NCBI GenBank assembly: GCA_037439785.1
Contig: JBBIVJ010000009.1
Span: 1-64,000, forward strand
DNA from: DSVZ01 sp037439785
Lineage (GTDB): Bacteria; Verrucomicrobiota; Verrucomicrobiia; Limisphaerales; J093
Direction: 5' to 3'
Length of the DNA: 64,000 nt
Within the stretch, counting starts at the first letter, position 1, and the number at the start of each line of letters is the position of its first letter. Positions 56,095 through 64,000 of the stretch are shown in pieces. Both the position numbers and the translations under genes were made by a program. Below the pieces are notes generated by a model. It was not told the DNA's origin and searched no databases. It saw nothing but the letters and a program-made list of their open reading frames with translations.

Positions 56095-57225
56095 TCAAGG
56101 TGCGCGTGCCCAGCGTCCGCCACGGGCCACCACCACCTCGAGGTTGACCCGCCGGTTGCCCACCGCGTCGAAGGCCAGCGGGCCGGTCAGGCCGGGCAGG
56201 GGATGTTCAAGGGGAAAGCACCGGAAGGCCGGCTGGCCGTCCGCCCTTTCCAGGACCCGCGCCAGCAGCCACACGGCCTCCGCCGCCGCCCAGGCCAGCG
56301 GGTCCGGCTCCCGGCCAAACCGGTCCCGGAACCGGCCACGGAACGGAGCGGCCAGGGACTCCGACTCCGCCCCGCGTTCCAGTTGGACCGAATAAAAACC
56401 TTCTGCCGCCGGGCCGGCGGCCTGCAAAAAAGCGGCGCCGGCCACGCGACCGGGCCCGGCCAGCACCCCGGTGAAACCGGCCTGCCTCACCGCCTGCACC
56501 CAACGGGCTGCCTCCCGCGGACCGAGCCAGACAAGTACTCCGCCGGGCGCGATTTCGTGCAGCGATTTCAGCAGTGTTTGTGGTGGCGGATTTGTCGCCG
56601 GCACGGGCCAGACCGCGGCCAGGCTGCCGCCGGCGGCGCGGACCGCTTCGTCCAGGTCCCGGGCGGCTTCGCGGCCGGAGCGGCCTTCCGGCACGAAGGC
56701 CGCCCAGCGGCGCACCGGCGGGCTGAAGTTGCCCGCGGCAGTGACCAAGGCCCGCGCTTCGTCCGTGGTCCGGGGCACCACCCGCACCACCCAGGGCAGG
56801 CGCGCGCCGGTGACCGAGGCATCGCTGCAAAAGCTTGCGGTGGGCAGGCGCGTGCGCCCGGCCACCTGCTCGACCAGGTGGACGGTGGTGCCGGTGGCGG
56901 GGGCGATCAGAGCCTGCACGCCGGCGTCCAGCGCCAGGGCCACGGCGTCATCGCCCTCGGTGCCCCATTGGCCGGGGTGACCGCGCACCAGCAGTTCGAT
57001 GGACGCCCCGGAGCGGGCACGGGCCCAGTCCACGCCCGCCCGGGCACCCTGCAGGATGCTGTCGGCTTCCGGTTCGCCGGGTGGCAGCACCAGTCCGATT
57101 TTCAGGCTGGCCGGAGGGATTTGGGGTTCTCCCGCCGCGACGGCCGCCGCCCACGCGGCGCCCACCGCCCACACCACCCGCCAGACCCGTGAACGGTGCC
57201 GCGGGCGCGGGCGCGAGGGCGTCAT
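56095..57225 (-). CDS. Type-1 periplasmic binding protein, Leu/Ile/Val-like
   Basis: The 376-residue protein has a signal (RVWRVVWAVGAAWAAAVAAG) and a periplasmic-binding type-1 fold: LKIGLVLPPGEPEADSILQGARAGVDWA, AGVQALIAPATGTTVHLVEQVAGRTRLPTASFCSD, WAAFVPEGRSGREAARDLDEAVRAAGGS and FTGVLAGPGRVAGAAFLQAAGPAAEGFYSV. No permease or ATPase genes adjoin it. Its ATG overlaps the stop of the previous binding-protein gene (ATGA). Two such proteins in a cytochrome operon recall binding proteins that accompany PQQ-dependent alcohol oxidation. It is the last gene of the operon. Confidence 0.82.
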   Translation of the reverse strand: MTPSRPRPRHRSRVWRVVWAVGAAWAAAVAAGEPQIPPASLKIGLVLPPGEPEADSILQGARAGVDWARARSGASIELLVRGHPGQWGTEGDDAVALALDAGVQALIAPATGTTVHLVEQVAGRTRLPTASFCSDASVTGARLPWVVRVVPRTTDEARALVTAAGNFSPPVRRWAAFVPEGRSGREAARDLDEAVRAAGGSLAAVWPVPATNPPPQTLLKSLHEIAPGGVLVWLGPREAARWVQAVRQAGFTGVLAGPGRVAGAAFLQAAGPAAEGFYSVQLERGAESESLAAPFRGRFRDRFGREPDPLAWAAAEAVWLLARVLERADGQPAFRCFPLEHPLPGLTGPLAFDAVGNRRVNLEVVVARGGRWARAP

Positions 57226-58643
57226 GGGCTGGCGCTGGCGGCCCGGGCTTGCTGGGTTTGCCGGGGCCGCCAGGTGGGCGCGGGCGGCGGATCGTAGTAC
57301 CATGCGCCGTCGCGGAAGTGGGCGAGGGTGATGGGCGCGATGTTGTCCCAGCGGCCGTCGAAGATCATGTGGCCGGTGACACCGTTCCACTCTTCGAGGC
57401 CGGCGAGGTAGTCGCGGATGCGGTAGCGGTTCGGGCCGGCGTGGTCAATGGCCTCGATCATGAGCCGGGCACCGTCGTAGCTGTAGGCGGCATAGACATC
57501 CGGCTTTTCACCCCAGCGTTTTTCGTAGCGGGCGACGAAGTCCAGCCACACCGGGTCGGTGCGGTGGGGGTTGAAGAAGTAGGTGATGGTCATGCCCTCG
57601 GCATGGGGGCCGGCGGCGCGGCGGAATCCTTCCTCCTGGAGGCGGTCGAAGCCGTAGAAGCGGGCGGTGATCCCGGCTTCGCGGAACATTTTGACGAACC
57701 GGCCGATGTCCTCGGGCTGGCCGTAGAACAGGACGGCGTCGGGCTCGGTGGCCCGGATCGCGGCGATCTGGGTCGTGAGGTCGCGGTCGCCCGGTTGGAA
57801 GAGCAGATGTGCGACGGGCGGGTACCCCAGGCGGCGGATGTAGTGGTTGAAGTGCATGACGCCCACGCGGCCGGGCCGGCTGCTTTCGCGCAGGACGGCG
57901 ATGCGTCGGCAGCCGGCCTGCTGGACGATGTGCAGGGCCAGGCGCCAGCACTGCTGGCGGTCGTCCGGCCAGACGCGGGTCAGCCAGGGAATCTGGGTCT
58001 CGGTCAGGGTCGGGTCCGGGTCGGAGGCGTTGATGATGTAGGTCTCGATCTTGAGGGCCACGCGCAGGGCCACGTGGGTGGCGTCGCCGTCAATGGTGCC
58101 GAGGAAGCCGAGCACGTCGGCGTCCTTGAACTCGACGGCGATGTTGGCGGCGCTGCCCCACTGGGGGGCGTCTTCCCGCTCGATCAGTTCGAAGGGCAAC
58201 TGACCCGGCCGGCGGGCGGCGTTGGCCTCCTCGAAGGCCAGTACCACCCCCTGGCGGCTGCGCCGGCCGCGCGCGGCCTCCGGGCCGTAGGCCGCCGGGC
58301 TGAGCAGGCCGACCTTGAGCGATTTCAAGTTGGGGGGATCGGGGTAGTGCCGGCCCGGTCCGCGGAAGGGCAGCCGCCGGGTCCAGTAGCGGAAGTAGGG
58401 CTCGACGTCGCGGAAGGGGATCAGCTCCTCGGGCGTGTTGGCGTAGTAGGGGTACTCGAACTCGATAGCCGCCGCGTCTGCCGGCAGCGCGGGGGCGGCG
58501 GGCTCGCTCACGCGACCGTCTTCCTTTTCCGTCTGGGCGGGCGGGGACTCGGGTTTTTCGCCGTAGCCATAGCCGGCGGCGGCCAGGGGGGCCGCGGCGG
58601 CGATACCGGCGGTCAGCAGGAGAGCGGGCAAACCGGTTTTCAT
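57222..58643 (-). CDS. Type-1 periplasmic binding protein with extended N-terminus
   Basis: The 473-residue protein has a signal peptide (LPALLLTAGIAAAAPLAAAG), then an acidic Pro-rich linker and a conserved-looking stretch YPYYANTPEELIPFRDVEPYFRYWTRRLPFRGPGRHY. The binding fold starts at LKSLKVGLLSPAAYG (about 108) and includes VLGFLGTIDGDATHVALRVALKIETYIINASDPDPTL, CRRIAVLRESSRPGRVGV and PDAVLFYGQPEDIGRFVKMFREAGI. The 100-residue N-terminal extension is unusual for this family. It may be a ligand sensor or transporter component for the cytochrome operon; no permease is nearby. Confidence 0.84.
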   Translation of the reverse strand: MKTGLPALLLTAGIAAAAPLAAAGYGYGEKPESPPAQTEKEDGRVSEPAAPALPADAAAIEFEYPYYANTPEELIPFRDVEPYFRYWTRRLPFRGPGRHYPDPPNLKSLKVGLLSPAAYGPEAARGRRSRQGVVLAFEEANAARRPGQLPFELIEREDAPQWGSAANIAVEFKDADVLGFLGTIDGDATHVALRVALKIETYIINASDPDPTLTETQIPWLTRVWPDDRQQCWRLALHIVQQAGCRRIAVLRESSRPGRVGVMHFNHYIRRLGYPPVAHLLFQPGDRDLTTQIAAIRATEPDAVLFYGQPEDIGRFVKMFREAGITARFYGFDRLQEEGFRRAAGPHAEGMTITYFFNPHRTDPVWLDFVARYEKRWGEKPDVYAAYSYDGARLMIEAIDHAGPNRYRIRDYLAGLEEWNGVTGHMIFDGRWDNIAPITLAHFRDGAWYYDPPPAPTWRPRQTQQARAASASP

Positions 58644-58653
58644 GACAATCTCC

Positions 58654-59283
58654 TCAGCGGATCAGGATGGCCTGGGCCTCGATCTCGACCAGCAGGTCGC
58701 TGCGGCAGATGCGGGCCTGCACGGCGGTGCTGGCGGGGAAGGGGTCCAGGCCGAGGGCGCGGTAGAACTCGTTGCGGACGCGGTTGAACTCGGCGTAGTC
58801 GCGCTCGATGTCGCGCAGGTAGCAGGTGGTGCGGACCACGTCGTGCCAGGTGGCGCCCTCGCTCTTGAGCAGTTCGGTGAGGTTGTGGTAGGTGCGCCAG
58901 AGCTGGGCGCGGAAGTCGCCCGGGTAAAGGGTTTCGCCCCGGGCGCCCACACTGGCGGTGCCGCTCAAGAGCAGGTGGGTGATGCCGCCGGGCAGGTCCA
59001 CGCGCAGGCCGCGGGTGAAGGCGCTGCCGTACTCGCCGGCCTCGTTGAGCACCTTGGGTGCGGAGATGGCCCGCATGCTGACCACGGGCCGGCCGGCGGG
59101 CAATTTCTTGAGCAGGCCCACCGGTGCCGGCTCGGCGGCCGGCAGGCCCAGCGCGCGGCGTTCGGCCTTCTCGGCCTCGGAATAGACCAGGCCGTTGTCC
59201 TGGTAGTTGTCCAAGGTGACGTCCGGGGGGGGGATGGAGGCAGGCATAAACGGGTGCGGCTTGGCAGGGTGGTGGGTGGGCAT
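58654..59283 (-). CDS. RidA/YjgF-family protein with N-terminal extension
   Basis: The RidA domain occupies the last 140 or so residues: VVSMRAISAPKVLNEAGEYGSAFTRGLRVDLPGGITHLLLSGTASVG, then DVVRTTCYLRDIERDYAEFNRVRNEFYRALG and FPASTAVQARICRSDLLVEIEAQAI. The Arg of the FPASTAVQARI strand corresponds to the catalytic Arg of deaminating RidA proteins. About 65 extra residues precede it, with no clear signal peptide. ATG codons at 59283 or 59247 are both possible. RidA proteins hydrolyse reactive enamine/imine intermediates. Being inside an exported-cytochrome operon is notable. Confidence 0.82.
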   Translation of the reverse strand: MPTHHPAKPHPFMPASIPPPDVTLDNYQDNGLVYSEAEKAERRALGLPAAEPAPVGLLKKLPAGRPVVSMRAISAPKVLNEAGEYGSAFTRGLRVDLPGGITHLLLSGTASVGARGETLYPGDFRAQLWRTYHNLTELLKSEGATWHDVVRTTCYLRDIERDYAEFNRVRNEFYRALGLDPFPASTAVQARICRSDLLVEIEAQAILIR

Positions 59284-59289
59284 GAGCAA

Positions 59290-60420
59290 TCAGCGTTGGG
59301 CCCGGGCCACGGCGGCCGGGCGTGGCGGCCCGGCAAAGACGCCGCGGCTCAGGCCGAGGGAGGTGGCGAACCAGGCTTCGTCGTCGTCCACGTAGATGCC
59401 GAGGACGAAGCCGTTGGCCAGGGCGGTGGACATGGGCTGGGTTTTGGGCGGCTGGCCGGGGCGGTGCAGGGTTCGCAGGCCCTCGCCTTTGGCGCCCACC
59501 TCGTAATTGACCCAGGTCTCGCCGTCGGTCACGGACACGCCCTTGTCCATGCCGATCCAGGCCGTGCCGCGGTGGGCCCAGACGAACTGGGTGAAGTTGG
59601 ACAGCAGGGGGGTCTTTTCCTCGACCCAGGTCTTCCAGCCGCGGGCGTCGCGGCGGGCAAAGCCGAAGTAGGTGCATTGCCAGAGCCGGCCATCCTCCCA
59701 GGCGATCCAGGCGGTAATGTCGTTGACCGGGCCGTCGTCCGGCACCAGGTCGAAGTGGAAGTCCCGGTCGGGGTCGCGGTACTCCTTGAAGGTGCCGCGG
59801 GCGGGGTCGTGTTCGATGATGCCGCCGCCCCAGACGCCGATGAAGACCAGCTCCGGGGTGGCCTTGATGGCGTAACACCAGGGCTCGTGCATGACGGTGT
59901 TGTTGTGATCGTAGATTTTCCACTCGCCGGTCCGCGGGTCCAGGCAACCGGCGCCGGCGGCGGTGGCCACCCAGATGCGACCGCCGCCGACGTCCACGCC
60001 GTACACTACGTTGTTGGGCAGGCCGCTGTTGGTCTGGGTGTACACGGTGAAGCGGCCGCCGCTGTAGCGGGTCAGCCCGCGCATGGTGGCGATCCACAGG
60101 TCGCCGGTCTGCGGGTCCTCGACGATCTGCAGGACCATCTTGTGGCTGAGGCCGTCCTCGGGGCCGTAGCGGTGAAAGCGGCCGTCCTCGCCGCGCACGC
60201 ACAGGCCGTTCCAAGTGCCGATCCAGAGCCGGCCGTCGCGGGTCTTGTACACGGCATGGACCTTCTCGTCCGGGATGCCGTCGGCCCTGCCGAAGTTCTC
60301 GAACCGTTCGATCACCGGGAAGGGCACATCCGCGAACGGCGTCGGCGGGGAGTCGGCCGCCGCGTGCAGGGCCGGCGCGGTCAGCAGGCCGGCCAGGAGA
60401 CAGGAGACGGAGGGGTTCAT
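59290..60420 (-). CDS. Exported regulator-propeller (two-component-propeller) repeat protein
   Basis: The 376-residue protein has a signal peptide (CLLAGLLTAPALHAAA) and about six propeller blades. Typical units are DEKVHAVYKTRDGRLWIGTWNGLCVR, HKMVLQIVEDPQTGDLWIATMRGLTRY, NNVVYGVDVGGGRIWVATAAGAGCLD and FTQFVWAHRGTAWIGMDKGVSVTDG. Such Reg_prop blades form the sensor half of hybrid histidine kinases, but no kinase is attached here. It could be a stand-alone binding or scaffold protein for the periplasmic complex. It lies 14 bases after the cytochrome gene. Confidence 0.85.
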   Translation of the reverse strand: MNPSVSCLLAGLLTAPALHAAADSPPTPFADVPFPVIERFENFGRADGIPDEKVHAVYKTRDGRLWIGTWNGLCVRGEDGRFHRYGPEDGLSHKMVLQIVEDPQTGDLWIATMRGLTRYSGGRFTVYTQTNSGLPNNVVYGVDVGGGRIWVATAAGAGCLDPRTGEWKIYDHNNTVMHEPWCYAIKATPELVFIGVWGGGIIEHDPARGTFKEYRDPDRDFHFDLVPDDGPVNDITAWIAWEDGRLWQCTYFGFARRDARGWKTWVEEKTPLLSNFTQFVWAHRGTAWIGMDKGVSVTDGETWVNYEVGAKGEGLRTLHRPGQPPKTQPMSTALANGFVLGIYVDDDEAWFATSLGLSRGVFAGPPRPAAVARAQR

Positions 60421-60434
60421 GACAGGAGGGGGAG

Positions 60435-62456
60435 TTACAGGGTCTTGAGGTACTCGATGAGGTCGTTGAGCTGGTGCTTGGTCCAGTACGAGCTGACGCC
60501 GTGCAGGTCGTTGGTCTGGTAGATGGTCCAGAGCTCCTCGAGCGTGCGCGCCCGGCCGTCGTGCAGGTACGGGGCGGAGGCGGCGATGCCCAGCAGGTGC
60601 GGCGCGTCAAACTCGTCGGTCGCGTCGCGCGGGCCGCGGGTGCCGACCGCGCTCCTGAGCCGGTTGGTGAACAACGGCGGGCGATGGCAGGTCTGGCACT
60701 GACTTTCGATGGGGATGGGCGTGCCGTCGGGCCGCTGCGTGGCGAAGAACAACTGGCGGCCCCGCTCGGCGGCGGGGGACAATGGCTTGCCCTGTTCCGT
60801 GAAGTGGCGTGTGCGTGCCGGCGGCAGGGATTTGAGGAAGGTCTCCAGGTCCCGTAGATCGTCCGCCGGGATCGGGTCGGTGCGCATCAGCACCCGCGAG
60901 AACCGCGGGCCGCACTGGAAGGGCAGGGTGGGGTTCTTGCCGTTCCACTTGAACGGCGCGGTGCCGTCAATGCCCCGGAGCGTGCGGTTGTCCAGCAGGT
61001 TGTCCCCGATGCCGTCGCCGTCAAAGTCATACGACAGGCCGTCCACGTGACCGTCCGGATGGCAGGAGCGGCAGGAGAACTGGCGCTGGAAGGTGTGCGC
61101 CGCCTGGGTGAAGACGCGTTCGCCGCGCCGGATGGGGTCCCACCCGCCGCCGTCCCCCAGCACCAGCCGGCCGCTCACTGTCAACCGCTCGGTGTCCACC
61201 ACCCAGACCTGGTCCTCGAGCCGCACCGACACGTACAACCGCCGGCCGTCCGGGCTCAGGGCCAGGTGCCGCGGGTTCCGGCCGGTGGGCACGCGCGCCA
61301 CGACGTACTCCGCGGCCAGGGACAGGTCGCGGATGGCCTCGCGGCGGGTGGCTTCATCGGCCTGTTCCAGCCACGCGGCCAGGCGATCCAGGTCCACCAC
61401 ACTGATGGTGTCGCTGCCGGCGGAGGCGACGTAGGCGCGCCGGCCCGCGGCGTCCACCGCCAGCCCGGCGGGGTCGGCGAAGTAATCGTTGGCCTCGTCC
61501 AGGGGCACCTGGACCACCTGACCGCGGCCGTCGAGCACGGCCAGGCCGCTGGACATGACCCAGCCGTGAGCGACCTGGGTGATGGGCACCAGGTTGCGCA
61601 CCTTGACCAGGGGCGCGAGCACCCAGTTGCGCGCGGGCACGTAGCGGAGCTCTTCGGACAGGTGGGCCGACTCCAGGCTCACGCGGCGCAAGACCCGGCC
61701 CCCGTCCGGGCTCAGGCAGGTCAATTCCGAGGCGGCGGGCAGGAACAGGTGGGCGTAGCCGGCCTCGGCCGGCTGGGCGGAGGCCCCGCCGCGGGCCAGG
61801 TCGGGCTCGGCCAGGCGCGCGACGACCCAGGCGCGTTGGCCGTCCGGCGCGGCGGCCACGCCGAAGGGTTCGCGTCCGGTGGTCGGCCGCGCCACTTCCT
61901 TCAAGGGGGCGGGGCTGAGCACCGAGGCATAGCCGCTGCCGGAATTGGCCACGATCAGGCGCTCGCCGGCGGGGGTTTCCGTGAACGCCAGCGACACCGG
62001 TTCCAGCCCCACAAAGAGGCTGTCCACCTCGCGGAAGGTTTCCAGGTCCAGTTGCGCCACCCGGTCCTGCTGCCGGCAGGCCACAAACAACCGCCGCCCG
62101 GCGCGGTCCAGCGCCAGGCCAAACGGCCCGCCGGCCACCGCGGCGCGGCGCAGCACGGTCAGGTGCTCGGCGTCGGCCTCGACCACTTCGTCCAGCTCAT
62201 CCAGCGCGATGTACAGCCGCCGGCCATCCGGCGAGACGGCCAGCCCGGCCGGGGCGGGATGCCGCGGCCGGGGCCGCGCCCAGGCCAGTTTGTTCAAGTC
62301 GGTACCGTGGCACCGGGTGCAGGAGACCCAGCCCAGCGTGGGGTTGCCGGTCCAGCGTCGCACGTGGCCGACGGACCAGAAGTAACTGCCCGTGCCCAGG
62401 CCGCCCACGGCGACCAGGCCGACCAACGAAACGGCGACAAAGCCCCGCGGGTTCAT
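60435..62456 (-). CDS. Tri-haem cytochrome c with internal YVTN-type beta-propeller
   Basis: The 673-residue protein has an N-terminal hydrophobic signal or anchor (VAVSLVGLVAVGGLGTGSYFW). Haem sites are CTRCH (46-50), CRSCH (about 462) and CQTCH (about 585). Between the first two, YVTN/WD-like blades recur (GLAVSPDGRRLYIALDELDEVVEAD, FGLALDRAGRRLFVACRQQDRVAQLD, GLAVDAAGRRAYVASAGSDTISVVD). The C-terminal part (AERGRQLFFATQRPDGT, then DAPHLLGIAASAPYLHDGRARTLEELW) is like the MauG/cytochrome c peroxidase family. Propeller-peroxidase hybrids may oxidise cofactors or pass electrons. The ATG overlaps the stop of the gene before it. Confidence 0.88.
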   Translation of the reverse strand: MNPRGFVAVSLVGLVAVGGLGTGSYFWSVGHVRRWTGNPTLGWVSCTRCHGTDLNKLAWARPRPRHPAPAGLAVSPDGRRLYIALDELDEVVEADAEHLTVLRRAAVAGGPFGLALDRAGRRLFVACRQQDRVAQLDLETFREVDSLFVGLEPVSLAFTETPAGERLIVANSGSGYASVLSPAPLKEVARPTTGREPFGVAAAPDGQRAWVVARLAEPDLARGGASAQPAEAGYAHLFLPAASELTCLSPDGGRVLRRVSLESAHLSEELRYVPARNWVLAPLVKVRNLVPITQVAHGWVMSSGLAVLDGRGQVVQVPLDEANDYFADPAGLAVDAAGRRAYVASAGSDTISVVDLDRLAAWLEQADEATRREAIRDLSLAAEYVVARVPTGRNPRHLALSPDGRRLYVSVRLEDQVWVVDTERLTVSGRLVLGDGGGWDPIRRGERVFTQAAHTFQRQFSCRSCHPDGHVDGLSYDFDGDGIGDNLLDNRTLRGIDGTAPFKWNGKNPTLPFQCGPRFSRVLMRTDPIPADDLRDLETFLKSLPPARTRHFTEQGKPLSPAAERGRQLFFATQRPDGTPIPIESQCQTCHRPPLFTNRLRSAVGTRGPRDATDEFDAPHLLGIAASAPYLHDGRARTLEELWTIYQTNDLHGVSSYWTKHQLNDLIEYLKTL

Positions 62457-63919
62457 GGCACAGGTCCGGCCAGGGCCGGTGGGGGAGGAGTCAGGGAAAC
62501 GGGGGCGCGGTTGGCCGCCAGCGGCCGCGAGTTGCGGGGCGCGCGGTGATGCGGCTCGTGGCAGCCCACGCAGCCGCGGTTTTCCCCCGGCCGCACCCAA
62601 AAGATGGGCGGACACCGCCGCACCAACCGGCCCGCTGCGTCGAAGGCCTCGATGACCAGCGGCACGTCCGCGGGCAGCTCGAGCAGGAACGAGCCGTCGG
62701 CGTGCGGCTGCAGTTCACCCAGCACCTGCTCGGTGTCCTGCGACCGTGCGGCAAACCGCACCCGTGCGGCGGGGTTGGTCGCCGGGCCTTCACTGAGGCT
62801 GGTTTCGTTCACGTCCAGGCACAGCACCGTGCCGGTGGTGCGCCGGGGGTCCAGGGTGGACATGTGGCCCTGTGGCCGGGGCCGCGCCGCCAGCCTGGCG
62901 GCCTCGACCTCGTGCCAGGCCGGGTCGTCGAACAATGGCGTCACCGTGTCCGGGGCGTCGGCGCGGACGCGGAACACGGCGAAGCTCTCGCCGGGACCGC
63001 GGCGGTCCCGGTCCGGCGGTTCCAGGCAGGTCAGCCATTCGCCCGGCTCGCCGGGCTCGATCGCGCGGCAGCGGGCGTTGACCGCCGGCAGCAGCGGTTG
63101 GCGGCTGAACTGGGGCCGGGCCAGCCGGACGCCCTCGGCGCGCGTCAGGTCCCCGGCGGCGGGGTGCTCGGCTGCGAGGAAGCCCACCCACTGGCGGTCC
63201 AACAGCCGCGGCCGGCGCACCACCGGCCAGCCGCCGTCATGCTGGCCGGCGAAGGCGGTCAGTTCCGTGCCGTCGGTGTTCACGGTGAACAGCGCCTGCC
63301 GTGGCCCGCTCGGGCTGGCGGCGCCGGGCTGGACGGTCACGAACAGAATCCGGCCGTCGGCCAGCACGGTGGGATCGAGCGCGCTGTGCGGGGTGAAGGT
63401 GAGCCGGCGGGGGGTGGTTTCGCCGGGCTTGAGGGCGTGGAGGGCGGCGGGCTGCGGGGGCGCCCACGGTTGATCGGCCGGCGGCACGGGCGAGGCGAAG
63501 ACCAGCTCGTCGTGGGCGGCCACGGCGGGGTTGAGCGCGCCGCCGGGCATGGCGGTGACGCGCCGCGGGGTGCCGCCGTCGAGCCGGGCCTGATAAATCT
63601 GCCAGTCGCTGGTCGCGTCGCGTCGGCCGGCGAAATAGACCGTGCGCCCATCCGGGGCGACCACGGCATCGCCTGCGGCAAGCAGGCCCTGCGAGAGCAG
63701 CCTGATGTCCTGGGTGCGGTAGGGCGGCAGGAGCAGAACCACCCGACTGCCGGGCGGGTAGCGTTGGTCGAGCACGGTGGCGGCGGGGAGGGAGGAGGTC
63801 GCCGTCAGCGGGGTTTGGGTCAACACCAGCGCGCCGGTGGGCGGTTCGAGAGCGCAGCCACCGCCCAGCAGCCAGGCGGCCGTGACCAGACCGGGCATCG
63901 CGGGCCAATGCGCGTTCAT
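62453..63919 (-). CDS. TolB-like propeller protein with a C-terminal haem c site
   Basis: The 488-residue protein has a short hydrophobic N-terminus ending LLGGGC, a possible but non-canonical lipoprotein site. The body has TolB/PD40-type blades (AVVAPDGRTVYFAGRRDATSDWQIYQARLDGGTPRRVT, RILFVTVQPGAASPSGPRQALFTVNTDGTELT). A C-terminal domain has VLCLDVNETSLSEG and PLVIEAFDAAGRLVRRCPPIFWVRPGENRGCVGCHEPHH, with one CXXCH (about 448). It resembles the hydrazine-synthase-beta-like or propeller-cytochrome proteins of PVC bacteria; the match is by feature only. Its stop overlaps the next ATG, so the cytochrome is translationally coupled. Confidence 0.8.
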   Translation of the reverse strand: MNAHWPAMPGLVTAAWLLGGGCALEPPTGALVLTQTPLTATSSLPAATVLDQRYPPGSRVVLLLPPYRTQDIRLLSQGLLAAGDAVVAPDGRTVYFAGRRDATSDWQIYQARLDGGTPRRVTAMPGGALNPAVAAHDELVFASPVPPADQPWAPPQPAALHALKPGETTPRRLTFTPHSALDPTVLADGRILFVTVQPGAASPSGPRQALFTVNTDGTELTAFAGQHDGGWPVVRRPRLLDRQWVGFLAAEHPAAGDLTRAEGVRLARPQFSRQPLLPAVNARCRAIEPGEPGEWLTCLEPPDRDRRGPGESFAVFRVRADAPDTVTPLFDDPAWHEVEAARLAARPRPQGHMSTLDPRRTTGTVLCLDVNETSLSEGPATNPAARVRFAARSQDTEQVLGELQPHADGSFLLELPADVPLVIEAFDAAGRLVRRCPPIFWVRPGENRGCVGCHEPHHRAPRNSRPLAANRAPVSLTPPPPALAGPVP

Positions 63920-63923
63920 GCGG

Positions 63924-64000
63924 CTAGGGTTCCTTGACCGTGAGGTACTGAGTGGCCGGCACGTTCTCGAGCACCTGGGTCGCGCCGGCCGGCCAGCGGA
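63924..64000 (-). CDS. C-terminal end of an upstream operon gene, cut by the window
   Basis: The last 24 codons before TAG read RWPAGATQVLENVPATQYLTVKEP. The stop lies four bases before the next ATG, as expected for the first known member of this operon. The family cannot be named from so little sequence. Confidence 0.6.
   Translation of the reverse strand, partial: RWPAGATQVLENVPATQYLTVKEP

Overview
The window is GC-rich bacterial DNA that is best explained as a Verrucomicrobiota (PVC group) genome fragment, probably from a metagenome assembly. The lineage is inferred from gene content: two PEP-CTERM proteins, a prepilin-like protein with an [24 protein letters not shown]-type N-terminus, Tat-exported Gfo/Idh/MocA oxidoreductases, a 3,221-residue CotH/lamin-tail surface protein, LamG and regulator-propeller proteins, and short palindromic repeat arrays. 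The first 17 bases match the 3' end of an Illumina TruSeq adapter, so position 1 is a contig end and the gene there is cut by the assembly.

Layout. 1-2803: truncated beta-propeller gene, then divergent rplU-rpmA-obgE. 2913-4121: tRNA-Arg(CCT) followed flush by a decayed Zot/HerA-like ATPase fragment and a Phd/PIN toxin-antitoxin pair, a likely island remnant. 4390-10981: CocE-type hydrolase, FbpB-like permease, oxidoreductase, HEAT protein and DUF554 protein. 11005-21060: PEP-CTERM protein, N-terminal half of carB as a stand-alone gene, enolase-superfamily enzyme, purF, a second oxidoreductase and a two-domain hydrolase. 21345-31861: giant surface protein divergent from a small PEP-CTERM protein.

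32021-45555 is a molybdenum respiration region. An FNR-like box precedes a di-heme cytochrome c/ethylbenzene-dehydrogenase-gamma fusion, then a Tat-exported type II DMSO-reductase-family catalytic subunit, a small protein, a four-cluster ferredoxin-like beta subunit, a TorD/NarJ-like chaperone and an HEXXH/zinc-ribbon protein. A MOSC protein, a porin, MobA and an NnrS-like membrane protein follow. The substrate cannot be read from sequence. The region looks like an anaerobic or oxyanion respiration module with its own cofactor and assembly genes. An orphan antitoxin-like gene lies antisense inside it.

45795-52571 is an arabinoside-use block on the minus strand (LamG protein, prepilin-like protein, ROK regulator, GH51 arabinofuranosidase). 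53257-56076 holds a ClpX-like AAA+ protein with a duplicated small domain and an RsmB/NOP2-type RNA methyltransferase. 56095-64000 is one compact minus-strand operon of exported electron-transfer and ligand-binding proteins: two haem-c proteins, a regulator propeller, a RidA homologue and two type-1 periplasmic binding proteins. It resembles accessory gene sets of PQQ-dependent alcohol oxidation and continues past the window end.
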